Shown here: positions 32,019 to 44,565 of the stretch, one piece after another
Position numbering within the stretch: position 1 is the stretch's first letter
Layout of the letters: each line of letters begins with the position of its first letter
Origin: Ahaetulla prasina
Lineage: Eukaryota > Chordata > Lepidosauria > Squamata > Colubridae
Assembly: GCF_028640845.1 (NCBI RefSeq)
Contig: NC_080539.1
Location: 107,224,554 to 107,288,553 of the forward strand
Length of the DNA: 64,000 nt
Direction of reading: 5' to 3'
The notes under the pieces: generated by a model
The model's database searches: none
Told to the model about the DNA's origin: nothing
Seen by the model: only the letters and a program-made list of their open reading frames with translations
Program-made: the position numbers and the translations under genes

Positions 32019-34334
32019 AATGAGCAAATAGGTAGCAACAAGAGAAAATTAGAAAGTAAATCAGAGGGATGAAAAGAGTCCTTACCTTAATGTGTTTGCT
32101 GATAAAAATAAAATAAAATTTTGAGATCCAGTTTTTTGGTTGTGATCAGCTGTTAGGGCCCTGACCCTGAACTTCTCCCAATGCTTTATGAAGCAACAGC
32201 TGTGTTGCATGCTTGTGTATCTTCCATAACTTCCTCTATGTTTCTTCTGCCTTTTGCAAGCACCAGAGGAAGCTAACAGGAGGTTGTAAGATGATGTGAA
32301 AATCTCACTGAGGCAAATCAATTCAATATTAAGCCCTTAAAGCCAAGTTTTAAAATTACATTTGCTGTACCAGTGAACACAATACTAAATATATAAGATC
32401 TAGCATATCCTTCTCTTCTAATCTTTGGGAAAAGAGCTAACACCCAAATTTTAAAAGTTATGAATTATTCTTTAGTCAACTTTAGAAATGGTCTCAGAAC
32501 TTTTTTCCTTGTCTTCACTAGAAGCTCCAATCTTCTAGTGACGGAAGATTTTTATAAAAATAAAGTCAACAGTTCTGGAGAACATCAGGTTGGGAAAGGA
32601 TGGCTTATTGAATAAGGTGCATGAGCACAGATTCGCCATACAACTTCAAAAATTCCTGGATGAAATGTCTTACATTTTGACTCCTATTGATGCTAACCGA
32701 CAGGAATAATGGCAGAAGATTGGGGAAGCTATGATTCAAAACATGGAATATTCTAGCTTGCTTATCCCTGTCATAATAGTTCTTTGGATGTCCATTTAGG
32801 AATTTGATTTTGTACTTTAGTGATTTCTCTAAAATGTGACCCCTAGAGAACTCCAAATTCTGATGCCAAGTTGTAAATTTTGATATAAATTAAATGCTTG
32901 TCATGTCATTTTCCATTTTTTCATAGAATCCAACTCCTGGCATGCTACTCAAAGATCAAATGTGGCCTTTTACTCAGGGAAAACTAGGCACCCCTAGGCT
33001 AGTGGAAAATTACTCATAATCCACAGGGCTCATTCTGTGGGATTTTGCTGGCTAATTTGTCTCCCATGAGATTTAAATACCTGGAGATAGTCCAGACTCC
33101 AGAAGTTTGCAAGGACATGCCTTTGGTATGCTAATTATCCTTTTCCATCTGATTCAGGTGAGGCAATCAAAGGGCATATTGGCAGCTGGAAGCAATCTTT
33201 ATAAAATAGAGGCAATTAGAGAGTACCTTCTTTGCAGAGAGAGAATATTATTATTTGTTTCAGGTGGCTCTGCATTTTGATTAAAGCTCAGACTAGCAAC
33301 CTTATTTTATTGAGGGCCATAACACTAATCTGTTGGTAGTTACATTATTGCATGCTTGTGCTGTTTGTATGTAGTTAAAGCCAACAATAAATGAGAATGG
33401 CCATTGATAATTTTTTTTCCTGTTGTTTTTCTGAACACCTTTTATCTCTCTCCTGCCAGAGAGCAAGCTGGTAAGGAAGTGACAGAGCATTTTTTTTTTA
33501 CTAGAGAGCTGTCTTGGTCTCTTGCAAAGGACTTTCAAAATGAGCCTGAGAGCCCATAGCTTCCAAGGTCCCAGATTTCTGCTCTAAAGGACCAATGTCT
33601 CCATGTGGAGAGGCTGCTAGGTTAGATTTGTGTATAAAACATTAATAAGGGCCTACATTCTGTGACATGAGTGATAGTAAAATAACAAAGAATCCAAATT
33701 AGATAGATCTATGTAAAGTGTCTCTTTATCTATTGAATACATACAACAAACATGTATGAATGTAGCACAAAGGGTGAATCACTGCTTAGCAACCAAAGCA
33801 ATCTTTCCCCCCCCTTTTCTAACCAACTGTTTAATTGTTGATGAATGGAGGAAACCATTATCTCCTGGTTATTAAATGTCTCCTGTCATTATCAGGGAAC
33901 AATGAAGTTTTCAATTCCAAGACATTTCAGCTTCATTAACATTCATTTCATTTACATTCAGATTCAAATTCAAGAATGTTTACAGGGGGAAAACCAAATT
34001 TACTAAAATTTATATAACACTGAAGGTGCAACAGGGCTTCCTTTAATTTTTAGAAGAGCATGTGACCCAAGATGCTTTACAATATTAAATTTTAAGATTT
34101 AGTGACTACAAAATCATAAGAATCATATCTTTCCACCAAATCTGTCTCTTCAACAAAGGAAGAGGCTGCCTTGTTCTATACAGTTTAGGAAAGTAATGGT
34201 AAAATGAGCTTGATTTGAAGTATCACAGAATACATACTGTGAAAACATACACACATACTTTCTAAGTATTTCTTTCGGGGGTAGCATAAAAATGTAGGTA
34301 GTTTTATACCTAACTTATAATTGGCACATTAAAT
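32019..34334. other. No gene or recognised repeat
   Basis: Unique-looking AT-rich sequence. Short frames (32082-32321, 32605-32856, 33302-33538, all minus) show no domain and no conserved splice context. Confidence 0.4.
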
Positions 34335-34565
34335 TTCTATGCAGATTTTCAATCATCCAGGTCATAGCTGTCCCAAAGGTGCTTTTTTCCCCTCAAAAGG
34401 CAACTGGACTTTCTTGGTTGGTTGCTTTGAAAATGTTTTGCTTATCATCCAAGAAGCTTCTTCAATTCATGAACTGAAGAAGCTTCTTGGATGAGAAACA
34501 TTTTTAAAGGAAAAAAACAAGGGAATGCAATTGCCTTTTGAGAGAAGAAAAGCACTTTTGGGACC
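34335..34565. mobile_element. Head-to-head inverted pair, second copy
   Basis: The left arm (CAATCATCCAGGTCATAGCT, CAACTGGACTTTC, TCATCCAAGAAGCTTCTTCA) and the right arm (CTGAAGAAGCTTCTTGGATG, GCAATTGCCTTTTGAG, AAAGCACTTTTGGGAC) are inverted copies around AATTCATGAA. This is the same architecture as 21577-21819. The right-arm GAAA box has been lost through a small deletion (AGAAACATTTTT). Confidence 0.65.
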
Positions 34566-37104
34566 TTTACTAAATTAGCCTAGTTAGTGCTGAGTGTATC
34601 GACTGATACTTACATTTTCTAAATTAGAACACTTACCAGGTTAGCTTTGTTGCAGGAGACAAAATCATTCTACTGAACTTTGATTCAGTGGAATTCCAGA
34701 GTCATCCCAAATAACATCAGCTTGCAAAAACAATGTTTGAATAGGTTGAACTGTAGCATCATTCAAACAAAAATATGATTATGTATAGCCTGGCTTCACA
34801 TGACAGATGGGGTAGTTAATAGTTCATGTGTGTTGTGTGAAGTTAGACAACTGGATTAATGTAGTAAGCCACAGTTCAGTAAACAATGGATGAACATGTT
34901 GTGAGATCACAACAACTGGGACATAACATTTCAGAAGCATGTATATGCTTAACCAGAGGCACAAATGAGTCTAAAATCTAAACCGACAATTTGTGAAAAT
35001 ATAGCTGTCAAAAAACAAAATCAATGCTCAGGATCAAACTAGATATGATGTGAACTACATGAACTGAGCTTTCTGTTTGTGTAAAGCCTGTAATCCTTTA
35101 AGGAGAATTAAGAATTTAAATAATTTAAATTCTTAAACTTAAATTGTCTGCAAGTAATTATTTAGTTTTTATTAACAAAGCAGTACAGAACTGGTGCTAT
35201 GATGCTGTCTGTATGTGCCTGGCTAATTAACCCCAAAGGACTTACCATTAATTACTGTAAAACAATTAAAAAACACACATGGGTAAAACCTATCATTCTA
35301 TAAACAGAATGTACTGAAAACTCTAGACCTTTCTGTTTTTCTTTCAGTCCACAAAAGTCCAAGCGTTCAAGTAAGGTGAAGTAGGAGGTATGGAGATTAA
35401 CGAAGTCCTCCTCTGAGGGAGATGGGCAGTTTAGAAATGTAACAAACAAACAAATCTTCCAGAAAGCAGGGAAGCATCCTCATAGTGCTATGATTGGCAC
35501 AACCTTAAAAAGAAACAATATATTCTAGAATTCTCCAGAATGGTAGATTTTACAAATCTATATTAAAAATGTGGGATTCAATTTGTGATAATAATTACTG
35601 TACAAAAAAACCTGCAGACGTCTGGGGTTTGTCATCAGCCAAGCTGAAGGTGGGGGGGAAACACAGGAAGGGGGAGTAGAGGAATGTGGCAGACATTGGA
35701 GCTATGTTTTTACCAGCAAATATTTTAGATGGAAATTGATCAACCAATACAGAGTACTTTGGTTATGATAAAAGTTCTATCAGAACTCAGAAGAAGCAAA
35801 TACATCTTGATGAATTCTCCATTCTGAACAATATATTTATATAAATATACATTAATTTAGTAAGGTCAAAAAACTAGCAAGTCTTATGGGAGGCTACCAT
35901 ACTTCGGTTTTATTTATTTACATCATGACTAATAATTCTGAGTGTATTAGATTTATGGCAGACTATTGGAAATAACATTGTTGCAGAACAACATATTGTG
36001 GAATGTAAACATCTTCCCTGGCTACAACCACCACGAATGCTTTCGGGACTAAGAGACCTTTCTTTCATTTGAACATGATCGTTAATAGTCAAATAACTCA
36101 AAAAATGGTAACGTAATGAGCTCTCTAGTGGAGGATTTTATTTTTAAAAAGAGCCTATGTGTGCAGTTTCTGATCTAGAATGGGACTTTGGGAGATGTAT
36201 CTATTTGGCTCTTGTGATGTCCTTACACCTACCTGGCTCTTACCACCCATTTTTGCAGCTCCTTATGGTCAAGAAGCAGGAATACAGTGTTTCTATTTAC
36301 GATATCCTTAATTCCACTAATCTTATTAGCAATAGTTATAAAAGCAACCACCAGAGAGCACTACCATCCACTTAAAAAAGCAAATTGAAGGACAAAGGGT
36401 CAAGTGAAAACCAGTGTCCTATTTAAATAGAATATATTTATATTAGCGTAAATGATTTGGGCTGCAATTCTGTGCATACTAAGGACTATCCACTTAAATC
36501 AATTGGCTTTACCTTTAGATAGCTGAATTAGCAATGCATACTGTAGGGTAGTTTATATATCTCCAAGTCCTTTTAACTGTAAACAGAATTCAGCTTTACG
36601 GTACTTATTCCTATGTAACCATAATCCTATAATCCAGTGATATGAAATACAGAGCACTGAAACAAGTAATAAGTATACAAAAATAGTTCTGTTAGCAAGA
36701 AGAAACAAATATAGACATTAGCAGAAATAATTATAACAGAAAAACAAAGCAGTCATGCCTCATATAATTGGCAGCCTTTAATAATGACATGTTGCAGTAT
36801 ATTGTTTTATTGGTGAATACTCTTGTAATACCTAATGTAATAAACTACTGAACTATTGAAAGAATCTTTTATAAATAGAAAATGGATTATTCCCCCCCCC
36901 CCCAATTCTCTAATAATATATTAGGTACTCTCAGGGGAGGAACAGTCTGCCTGTACTTTAAAGCTACTTTTCAGCTTTTTTCATCATAATCCTTTCTTTA
37001 ACACAGCTATTAACATTTCACACATACCCACAGAAATACAAAGGGCAAGGGTTTAAAACAGTGAATATGTAGACATGCACAACTTTACAGTTATCAAAGT
37101 ATAA
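34566..37104. other. No gene or recognised repeat
   Basis: AT-rich unique-looking sequence with a poly(C) run at 36893-36903 and nothing exon-like recognised. Confidence 0.4.
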
Positions 37105-37333
37105 AGGTAAAGGTTCCCCTCGCACATACATGCTAGTCGTTGCCGACTCTAGGGGGCGGTGCTCATCTCTGTTTCAAAGACGAAGAGCTAGCGCTGTCCG
37201 AAGACGTCTCCGTGGTCATGTGGCCGGCATGACTCTAGGCCAAAGGCGCATGCAATGCTGTTACCTTCCCACCAAGGTGGTCCCTATTTTTTCTACTTGC
37301 ATTTTTACGTGCTTTCAAAGCTGCTAGGTTGGC
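37105..37333 (-). mobile_element. Sauria SINE, 5'-truncated
   Basis: The reverse blocks AAGGTAAAGGTTCCCCTCGC, GTGCTCATCTCTGTTTC, CATGTGGCCGGCATGACTC, and GTGCTTTCAAAGCTGCTAGG are the tail and body of the SINE seen at 25761. The tRNA head is missing. Confidence 0.93.
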
Positions 37334-38348
37334 ATTCCATTATTGTTGTGTTTTAATAATCAAGCAGTAAACGGCATTGCCAAACAATATTCTTAAATAA
37401 ATATTGGATAATTTGCAGTATCTCCACAAGTATGAATGGTTAGTATGTATCATTTTAAACATCAGATTTTAAGAAGATTATTTAATATCAAGAAAAACTT
37501 TGTATATAAAAAATTTACATTTGATAAATTTAGTTAAGGAAAATGCATCAGGAAGACTTTCTGAAGACTGCAGAACTATATTGTATCTACTTTGTGTAAC
37601 TTTATAAATTAATTAGCTTTATGTTCAATGCCTGTCCCTAGAATTTTAATGTAAAATCTTATAACTGCCTTTCCTATTTATACCATCAGAAGCTTTAAAA
37701 TGTATAGATTTTTTATAATAAGGTGTTATTAGTTTTGGTAGTAAATATTATGCCTTTAGTTTGGAGTCAGACATTTTTATGTCAAGTATTTAGATTGCAT
37801 GTGGAATTCTCTATTCCCCCCCCCCCAATAATGGTGGCTCCATTCACGTAACTTTATATCACAGGTTTCCCAGACCTTTGAGAATTGTGGAAAACTTAAA
37901 ATTGGGAGACAGAAACCAGTATTTAGGTCTATATCAGCAGAAGTGCCTTAGGCTCACACTAAAGGGTTTGGGCAGCAAGTACTTAATGAGCAAAAATGAA
38001 ATGGAACCTGTAATACTAGTGCTTTAAAAAAGTTCTGAATACAATCATATTATCTCAATAGCAGCTTGTAATATGTAAGAAAACGATATTTACTGACGAA
38101 TTGTAAGTGTTTTGTTTGAGATAAGCACATCTGGGTTCAGAATATTCTACACATGCAGTAACAGCAGCTTCTGATCTGCAGAGGCTCTGTGCACTAAACT
38201 GAAGCCATCTGATAATAATTGCAAGTTAGCCACAGAATTCATTCAGAGGGGATGGTTTGTTTTGCCACCAGTCCAGGTGGTAGTATCTTCTGTACTCTGC
38301 TAAGCTTAAAGCAGCCTTTAAGTTTATTCAATTTTAGATTATTGAACA
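37334..38348. other. No gene or recognised repeat
   Basis: AT-rich sequence with a poly(C) run near 37816-37826. Confidence 0.4.
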
Positions 38349-38694
38349 GTGGTGAAATCCAAATTTTTTTACTACTGGTTCTGTGGGTGTGGCTTGGTGG
38401 GCGTGGTGTGGCTTGGTGGGTGTGGCAGGAGAAGGATACTGCAAAATCCCCATTCTCTCCCCAGTCGGGGGCCAGCCAGAGGTGGTATTTGCCGGTTCTC
38501 CGAAGTAACCAAAATTTCCGCTGCTGGTTCTCCGAACTGCTCAAAATTTCTGCTACTGGTTCTCCAGAACCAGTCAGAACTTGCCAAAACCTGCTGAGTT
38601 TCACCCCTGGGTTACATCCACCATCTCTTGTAGCCCTCTGGTCTGCATGCTATTAAGCAATAAATCAGAACCTGCTGGATTTCACCCCTGCACT
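38349..38694. mobile_element. hAT elements, probably nested
   Basis: The left end CAGTGGTGAAATCC, the interior (TACTACTGGTTCTGTGGGTG, GTGTGGCTTGGTGGG) and one right end GAGTTTCACCCCTG (38595-38608) match the family at 21828. A second right end, GGATTTCACCCCTG, lies at 38680-38693. Two right ends after one left end suggest one copy inside or beside another. No clean duplication was found. Confidence 0.65.
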
Positions 38695-39162
38695 GCTCCC
38701 GACCCTCAGCTGATTCAGGCTGCAGGGATTGCCATTGCCTATTGCCACATGGGCTTCCGCTGCTTGCTGCAAGCAGGCAAATTGCTGGGAGGCAGATTTT
38801 TTTTCTTGTGCTGAAAATTAAAATGAAACTAAAGCAGGTTGTTTGCTGCAAGGAGGCAAACTGGAAGGCAGAGCCAGAGTTATTGTACGTGTTTTATGGT
38901 TTTATTTTCTTCTTTGTATCCTTTTGTTGTAAAATTTCTGTCTAGAATAAAAAATTAGCTGGAATTTAAAAAGCATTTCACTAACTTAATTAAAATGTTA
39001 CCTGAAGGAAAACGAAGAGAGGGGGGAAAAGTTTTACATCTAACAGATTGCGTGCTGAATAACTTACTGATTCTGATTACAGTACCAATCTATACAAAGA
39101 AAAAAACTTTAAAAAGTTCCAAACTGGTAAAATTTCATATTATTTCCCATATCCATGCACTA

Positions 39163-39243
39163 GCGTATATCTTGTTTTCCTCCGCAAAAAAGATAGGTGC
39201 TTCTTATAGTCCAGAGCATCTTATACTCCAAAAATATGCTAGT
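39163..39243. mobile_element. Short hAT-like miniature element
   Basis: GTATATCTTGTTTTCCTCCG, GGTGCTTCTTATAGTCCAGA and GCATCTTATACTCCAAAAAT form a known short dispersed vertebrate repeat type with imperfect inverted ends. A GCACTAG / ATGCTAG near-repeat flanks it. Confidence 0.5.
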
Positions 39244-39261
39244 TTGATTTTGAGCTGTGTA

Positions 39262-39615
39262 TTTATTTATTTATTTATTTTTATTTTTGTCACAACATTA
39301 TATACAAGCACATATAATGAAAGAAAACAATAGGACAGGAACGGTAGGCACTTTTGTGCACTTATGCACGCCCCTTATAGTCCTCTTAGGAATGGGGTGA
39401 GGTCAATGGTAGACAGTTTTTGGTTAAAGCTTTTGGGAGTTTGAGAAGAGACCACAGAGTCTGGTAGTGTGTTCCAAGCGTTAACAATTCTGTTACAAAA
39501 GTCATATTTTCTGCAATCAAGATTGAAGCGGTTAACATTAAGTTTGAATCTATTGTTTGCTCTTGTATTATTTAACAGGAAGGACATTGCAATAGATGAT
39601 TCTATGTTCCCTGCC
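39262..39615 (-). mobile_element. LINE 3' end with (TTTA)n edge
   Basis: The minus frame (70 codons, 39587-39375) reads NNRFKLNVNRFNLDCRKYDF then CNRIVNAWNTLPDSVV, the C-terminal end of a CR1/L2-type polyprotein. A TTTA tail lies at 39262-39290. It is the same family as 19251-19708 and shows the uninterrupted site of the LTR inserted there. Confidence 0.85.
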
Positions 39616-40892
39616 CCTTCAAGCTCCAGACTCTACTGGAATTAGGCAGCTGATAAATTTAAGTTAATTAATTAAAATAATTCAAAATATCTGATTAAAT
39701 AGCATGGTACCCAGTTCTCAATATTTTCATTATAAACTGAGCCCTATCGCATGTTTGGCAGTCACCTCCTGCTAGTAAATCAGGCTAACAAATCTGGGCT
39801 CCAAGAATTCAGATGATCAACAGATGGCAGCAAAAAGAAACAGAAAACTCCTTGTTTCTGTCTAGTGGTCATTCATATTTTGCAGGGCAAATTTAGTAGT
39901 TTTAAATCAAGGGTTTCCAAATTGGTGTATATGATGATTGTGTCCAGGGGGACATGATAATGCATTTTTTAAAAGAAAAAATAGATTGGCAACATCTGTG
40001 AAGGTGGGCAAATTGATGGGAAGATGAAAGGGAGGGAGGGAAGGTTTTTATGGAGTTTGGTGAGTGTGCAGTAAATGTCTGTGCCTGAATGGCCCCCTGA
40101 AAAGATTGGCAACAGATTGCTTGGAGAAAGTCCATTGTATATAATGGTTTATATATCAGTGTATAATGGTTGCTGAGGCTTTCTGAAGCATCTTAATAAA
40201 GCTGCCTGCAATTTGGAGAAAGGCAGATTTGACCTTGGGAAGAAGGTCCAAGGTATCCAGAAGCTGCCTCAGATAAGGCTATCCGGGGCACGCTGTGTAG
40301 ACAACACAGAGGAAGGCAACAACAAAGGTCAGCTGGGTGCATCAGGACCAGTGAAGCACAGAGTGGTGGAGACATCTGGGACATTGTGCTGTGGTACTAG
40401 AGTGCTTGGCTGTGGCAGCCCTGGGGATGAAGTAGAGGCTTGAGATTGGGGGTAGCTGGCTGAGACTGCTGAAAGCCCTGGGCCTTTATTTCAGCATCAG
40501 TACCAACTGCTGGTACCATAGCCAAGAAGTGCTACTGCGTAAGGGGGCCAAAAGGGCATCTTTTCCACCCATCCCTTCCCCAGATGAGTGGGGAAAATAG
40601 ATAAGTGGGGGGAGGTTCAAGTTGAGGCAGTCCCTTACATTACCGAAGCTCGGGGGCAGGAGACACCAAGAGGGGAATGGCTTGGATCGGGGTGCATCCT
40701 CACCTAATGACTGGTGGGATTCAGTTACAAATGGCAATGGGGACTGCTGGGATTTCCATCACTAAGCAATGCAATAACATGATGTTTCACTTGATAATGG
40801 CAATGCTTAGCAATGGAAATTCTAGCCCCAATGATCACTGCTGAGAATTACCTGTACGCACCATTCAGAAGTTCAGAACTGCACAAAATGGA

Positions 40893-41050
40893 AGTTGTGG
40901 TGGTGCAGTGGTTAGAATGTGGTATTGCAGGCTAACTCTGCTCACAGCCTGGAGTTTGATCCTGACAAGATTGACTCAGCCTTCCATCCTTCTGAGGTCA
41001 GTAAAATGAGGACCCAAATTGTATGTTGTGTAAGTGCTATTGCTATTCCT
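40893..41050 (+). mobile_element. tRNA-derived SINE (snake type)
   Basis: GTGGTGCAGTGGTTAGAATG, TTCCATCCTTCTGAGGTCAG, TAAAATGAGGACCCAAATTG and GTAAGTGCTATTGCTATT match the family at 3010, with a deletion before the end. Confidence 0.8.
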
Positions 41051-42570
41051 CAGCAGAGAAATTACTAATTGTAATTTTTGGAAATGTTAGAGAAATGAAA
41101 ATATTTTCAATTCACTTAATGGCCTATTAACAAGTCTTGTGAATCTAGGTTTAGGGTTGAAAGGGAGAAGCTATTTATGGGGTTATCAGCAAATGGGTTG
41201 GGTTGTAAAGTTTAAAAAGCCTTTTCCTTACAAATATGGTATCTCAGCATGACTGCATTTGAAGGCTTTTCCAAGCTGAATTGATATTAACCTAAATTGC
41301 CTGCCACACATGAAATTTGTGGCAGAAAATCTGGGCAATGGGAAAGAAAATGGCACAGAGGCAGGATGGCCTCACTTTCACACGGGCTCCTCCTGTATCA
41401 GAAAAATGGAAGAGGAAAAATCCACTCATTTTATGAAGGTTGCAACAATCCTTCCCATTTTTTTTCTTTTAGCACTGCTTTGCAGCCATCATTGCATAAT
41501 GGGAAGCAGTATGTCTGGGAACAGACACATAGTATATGTAGATGACCAGACTGAGCTCAAGGGAGGGGTCAAACACATCATCAGTCATGAATTCCTTTAT
41601 CGCCACAAGAGACCTAAATCCAGCCCATTGTGAATTCCTTATTTACCATCAAATAGCTTTAATGGTTAGTAGTTCAGATTCTTGTAGAGAGCTTAAGCTT
41701 TCAATAAATCTTTATACTCATTTGTCTGGACCTCTCTGGCACTTGACAGGATAATTGCTATTTTAGTGGGCTTCGGTAGCAAGGTGTGGATTTGTACTGA
41801 TTTTTCTAGGAAAATTTAACATGACCAGGCTCTATTTCAATATGTTCAAGTTCTTTTCCTTCTGCCTACATATGGGATCAAACCACCTGGTTTGCTGTGA
41901 CAGATACAGATCCCTTTACCTTGTGAACAGTTCTGGCTTTAAATATGCTTGCAGGTCATTTTAAGCCCTTCATGGCATCATGGGCAGGTTATTTGAGGAA
42001 GCCTCACTCTCCAATGGTCTCAACATCAGGTGTGGCAGGAAGGTAATGCTCCAGCTGCTGTCAATTAGGAAATCCCATCTTGTAAGACCCAGCAATGAAA
42101 TGGCACTTGTCACTCAACATCAGTTTGGTCTTGGACCTGCTAGCCATTTGGAAAGTCCTTATGATTTGTCTGCTTTCTTGGTTTGGAGGTTGAGAAATTA
42201 GGTGAACCCATAATATGATATTGGTTTATTCCATTGCCATTTTATGTTCTTTTGTTCAGGATGCTTATTATTTTAATATTCTGTATTGATATTCTATAAG
42301 TTAGCCACCCAGAGTCACGTTTGCAAGATGCCCATACAGCAATTTAAATAAATAATAGATGACTTCTATAAGGTGGGAATGCTGACTTATTCATTTACTT
42401 CAACATCAGATGAAGTGGAAAAAGTTAAATCTTAACTCAGTCTATTTACAGTTGAGGATTTTTTTAATATATGAAGATATTCAACCCATCTTGGAAGGAA
42501 TCATGCTTTTTTCCCTAAAAGATCAAATGTGAAATCAGCATAACCAGCTATATTTGTGAGATGAAAACAG
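41051..42570. other. No gene; one curious open frame
   Basis: A frame at 41310-41633 contains MKVATILPIFFLLALLC, which looks like a signal peptide, but nothing after it resembles a secreted family. A short L2-like tail (AGCCACCCAGAGTCACG) is at 42300-42355. No gene is called. Confidence 0.35.
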
Positions 42571-42962
42571 CTAGTCTTTGACTTACAACCATGTGTTTAG
42601 TAACTGTTAGAAGTTACAATGGCACCGAAAAAGTGACTTATGTCTATTTTTCATACTTATGACCCTTGTATCGACCCCCTGGTCAGGTGATCAAAATTCA
42701 GATCCTTGACAACTGACATATTTATGATGGTTGCAGTATCCCTGGGTCATGTGATCACCTTTTGCAACCTTCTGACAAGCAAAGTCAGTGGGGAAAGCAG
42801 ATTCACTTAACAACTGTGTTACTAACTTATCAGCCGCAGTGATTGACTTAACAACTGTGGCAAGAAAGGTCATAAAATGAGGCAAAGTTCACTTAACAAC
42901 TGCCTTGCTTAGCTACATAAATTTTGGGCTCATTTGTGGTGTAGGTTCAGAAATACCTGTAG
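42571..42962 (+). mobile_element. Mariner-like non-autonomous element, ~390 bp
   Basis: The inverted ends are CAGCTAGTCTTTGACTTACA and the complement of TACAGGTATTTCTGAACC. The interior carries repeated TTGTTAAGTGA-type words (CACTTAACAACTG) and GGTCATGTGATCACC. Decayed relatives occur at 6560-7000, 40740-40860, 45925-46085 and 52930-53297. The superfamily is uncertain. Confidence 0.6.
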
Positions 42963-43191
42963 TGCAGAAAATACCTGTAGTGCAGAAAATCCCATTTTCT
43001 GAGAAACAGCAGAGGACCAATGTGATAACAAAGTGCACAATTAATTGAGCTTGCTCACATATTGCTTAAAATAGGCACCATGTGCATGACACAATGACTC
43101 TACAATAAGAGCAGTACATGACCTCCAATATTGACTTCATTTTTGCAAGGGCAGATGTAATGAGAATAAGTTACAATATCTGTCCTCTAAT

Positions 43192-43370
43192 ATAGCGGTA
43201 CCTAACCTTTTGGGAGCCATGGACCGGTTCCATAGAAGGCAATCTGGTGATTTCACACGCTGCTTGGATCCCACACGTGCACACAGACTTTGCTCACTTG
43301 TGCGGTTTGGTTCCTGGTGGGCCACAGACTGGTGCTGGCCCATGGCCCGGGGGTTGGAGACCCCTGCTTT
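43192..43370. mobile_element. hAT miniature element (GGGGTCTCCAACCC-type end)
   Basis: The left end TAGCGGTACCTAACCTTTTG and the right end GGGGGTTGGAGACCCCTG are inverted repeats. Flanking 8-mers CTCTAATA and CTTTAAGA match 6 of 8. Confidence 0.7.
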
Positions 43371-44081
43371 AAGAGATAAAGGTAGGTACCGGTAGATTGT
43401 GCCAGCATAAAAGCTCTGTTTGTTCATAGATATGCATTTATAAAGAAAATGGGCAAAAATGAGATTTTTTTCCTGCAGCTATCAAGCAAAGCAGGAATGG
43501 TGAATTAAATAATGGGACTCTCACTGTGGCTGAAACCAAACCTGTCTCCACATACAAAACTGCATTTCGTACACTGGAGGATTGCAAAGATGGCCCTTAG
43601 GAATTCTGACTGAACCACATTTAGATAGACTGATTTCTGCAAATGTGTACCTGGGCTCATACCACAGCAGCCAAGCCACTAATATAAACCACAAATGCAT
43701 TTCAAATGCATCTCAGTTACAGGTGATATATGTGATGACAGACTGCTAAATAGAATAAAATGAAGAATGACAGGAAAATATATAGAACAATTTTGATAGT
43801 AAAACAGAATAAATGTCCAATTTTTCACTTTCGTTTTCTCACTCTGTATAATACGGGATTGCTAGTCAGCACAAATCTGTAAGGCTGAGAGAAAAGACAA
43901 GCCATATCTCACTGGAAAAAGAAGAAAATAAGCATAACAGCAGGCTATAAATTTTCACCAGGAATGCTTCTCTTTCAATCTCTGTGGGTCATTTCTTTTC
44001 TACTGCTCTGAGTTTTGAGAAGGATGTCTTGTACAAAGGCTTTAAGTAAGGACTGAAACATGATCTTACATAGCAGAAGAG

Positions 44082-44196
44082 GAAGGAAGGAAGGAAGAAA
44101 AAGAAAGAAGGGAGAGAGGAAGAGAGGAAGAAAGAAAAAGAGAAAAAAGAAAGAGAAAAGAGAAAGAGAAAAAAAGAAAGAAAGATATCTGCCTTC
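44082..44196 (+). repeat. Polypurine (GAAA/GGAA)n tract
   Basis: Over 110 bp is almost purely A and G on the + strand, mixing GGAA, GAAA and GAGA units. It lies about 100 bp before the CpG-rich ARHGAP18 promoter region. Confidence 0.95.
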
Positions 44197-44544
44197 TGGG
44201 CTTTCTTTCTGAGTGCTTCGGTAGAGGGAAGTATGAATTAAAGATGATGTACTGCATTTTACTATTGCGGCAGAAGACAACTTGGCTCAGCTGCCCCGCT
44301 CACCTGCTGAAATCCTTAAATTACAGCTAGGCAAGCGCGGGCGGGGAGGTGGGAGGAGCGGAGGGGGGCCAGGATTCCCGCGAACACTACTCCGTTGAAT
44401 GGTGGAGGCTCATTGGAGGAAGGCAGCTAATCTCACTCCTCCCCTTTTCCTGGCCGAAGCGCCGGCCTTCGAGGGGAGGACCCGAGAGAGCAGGAACTTC
44501 GCGGAGCGCCTCTTGTCTTTTTTCATGTTGGCGGCAGAACCATT

Positions 44545-44565
44545 ATGCTCTCGCTCCCATCATGA
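44545..44565 (+). promoter_or_regulatory. Upstream ORF ending on the ARHGAP18 start codon
   Basis: ATG at 44545 (A at -3) opens a 6-codon frame whose TGA (44563-44565) overlaps the main ATG in the four bases ATGA. A second upstream ATG at 44525 opens a 32-codon frame that overlaps the main start out of frame and stops at 44623. Both are expected to modulate initiation if included in the transcript. Confidence 0.55.

Noticed and set aside
31728..32072. CpG-rich plus-strand frame considered as a gene's first exon
   Set aside because: It sits inside the bracketed composite retroposon, at what would be its 5' end on the other strand; no donor with a recognisable protein was seen.
41310..41633. 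107-codon frame with a signal-peptide-like stretch
   Set aside because: There is no family resemblance, no splice context, and similar hydrophobic runs arise by chance in T-rich DNA.
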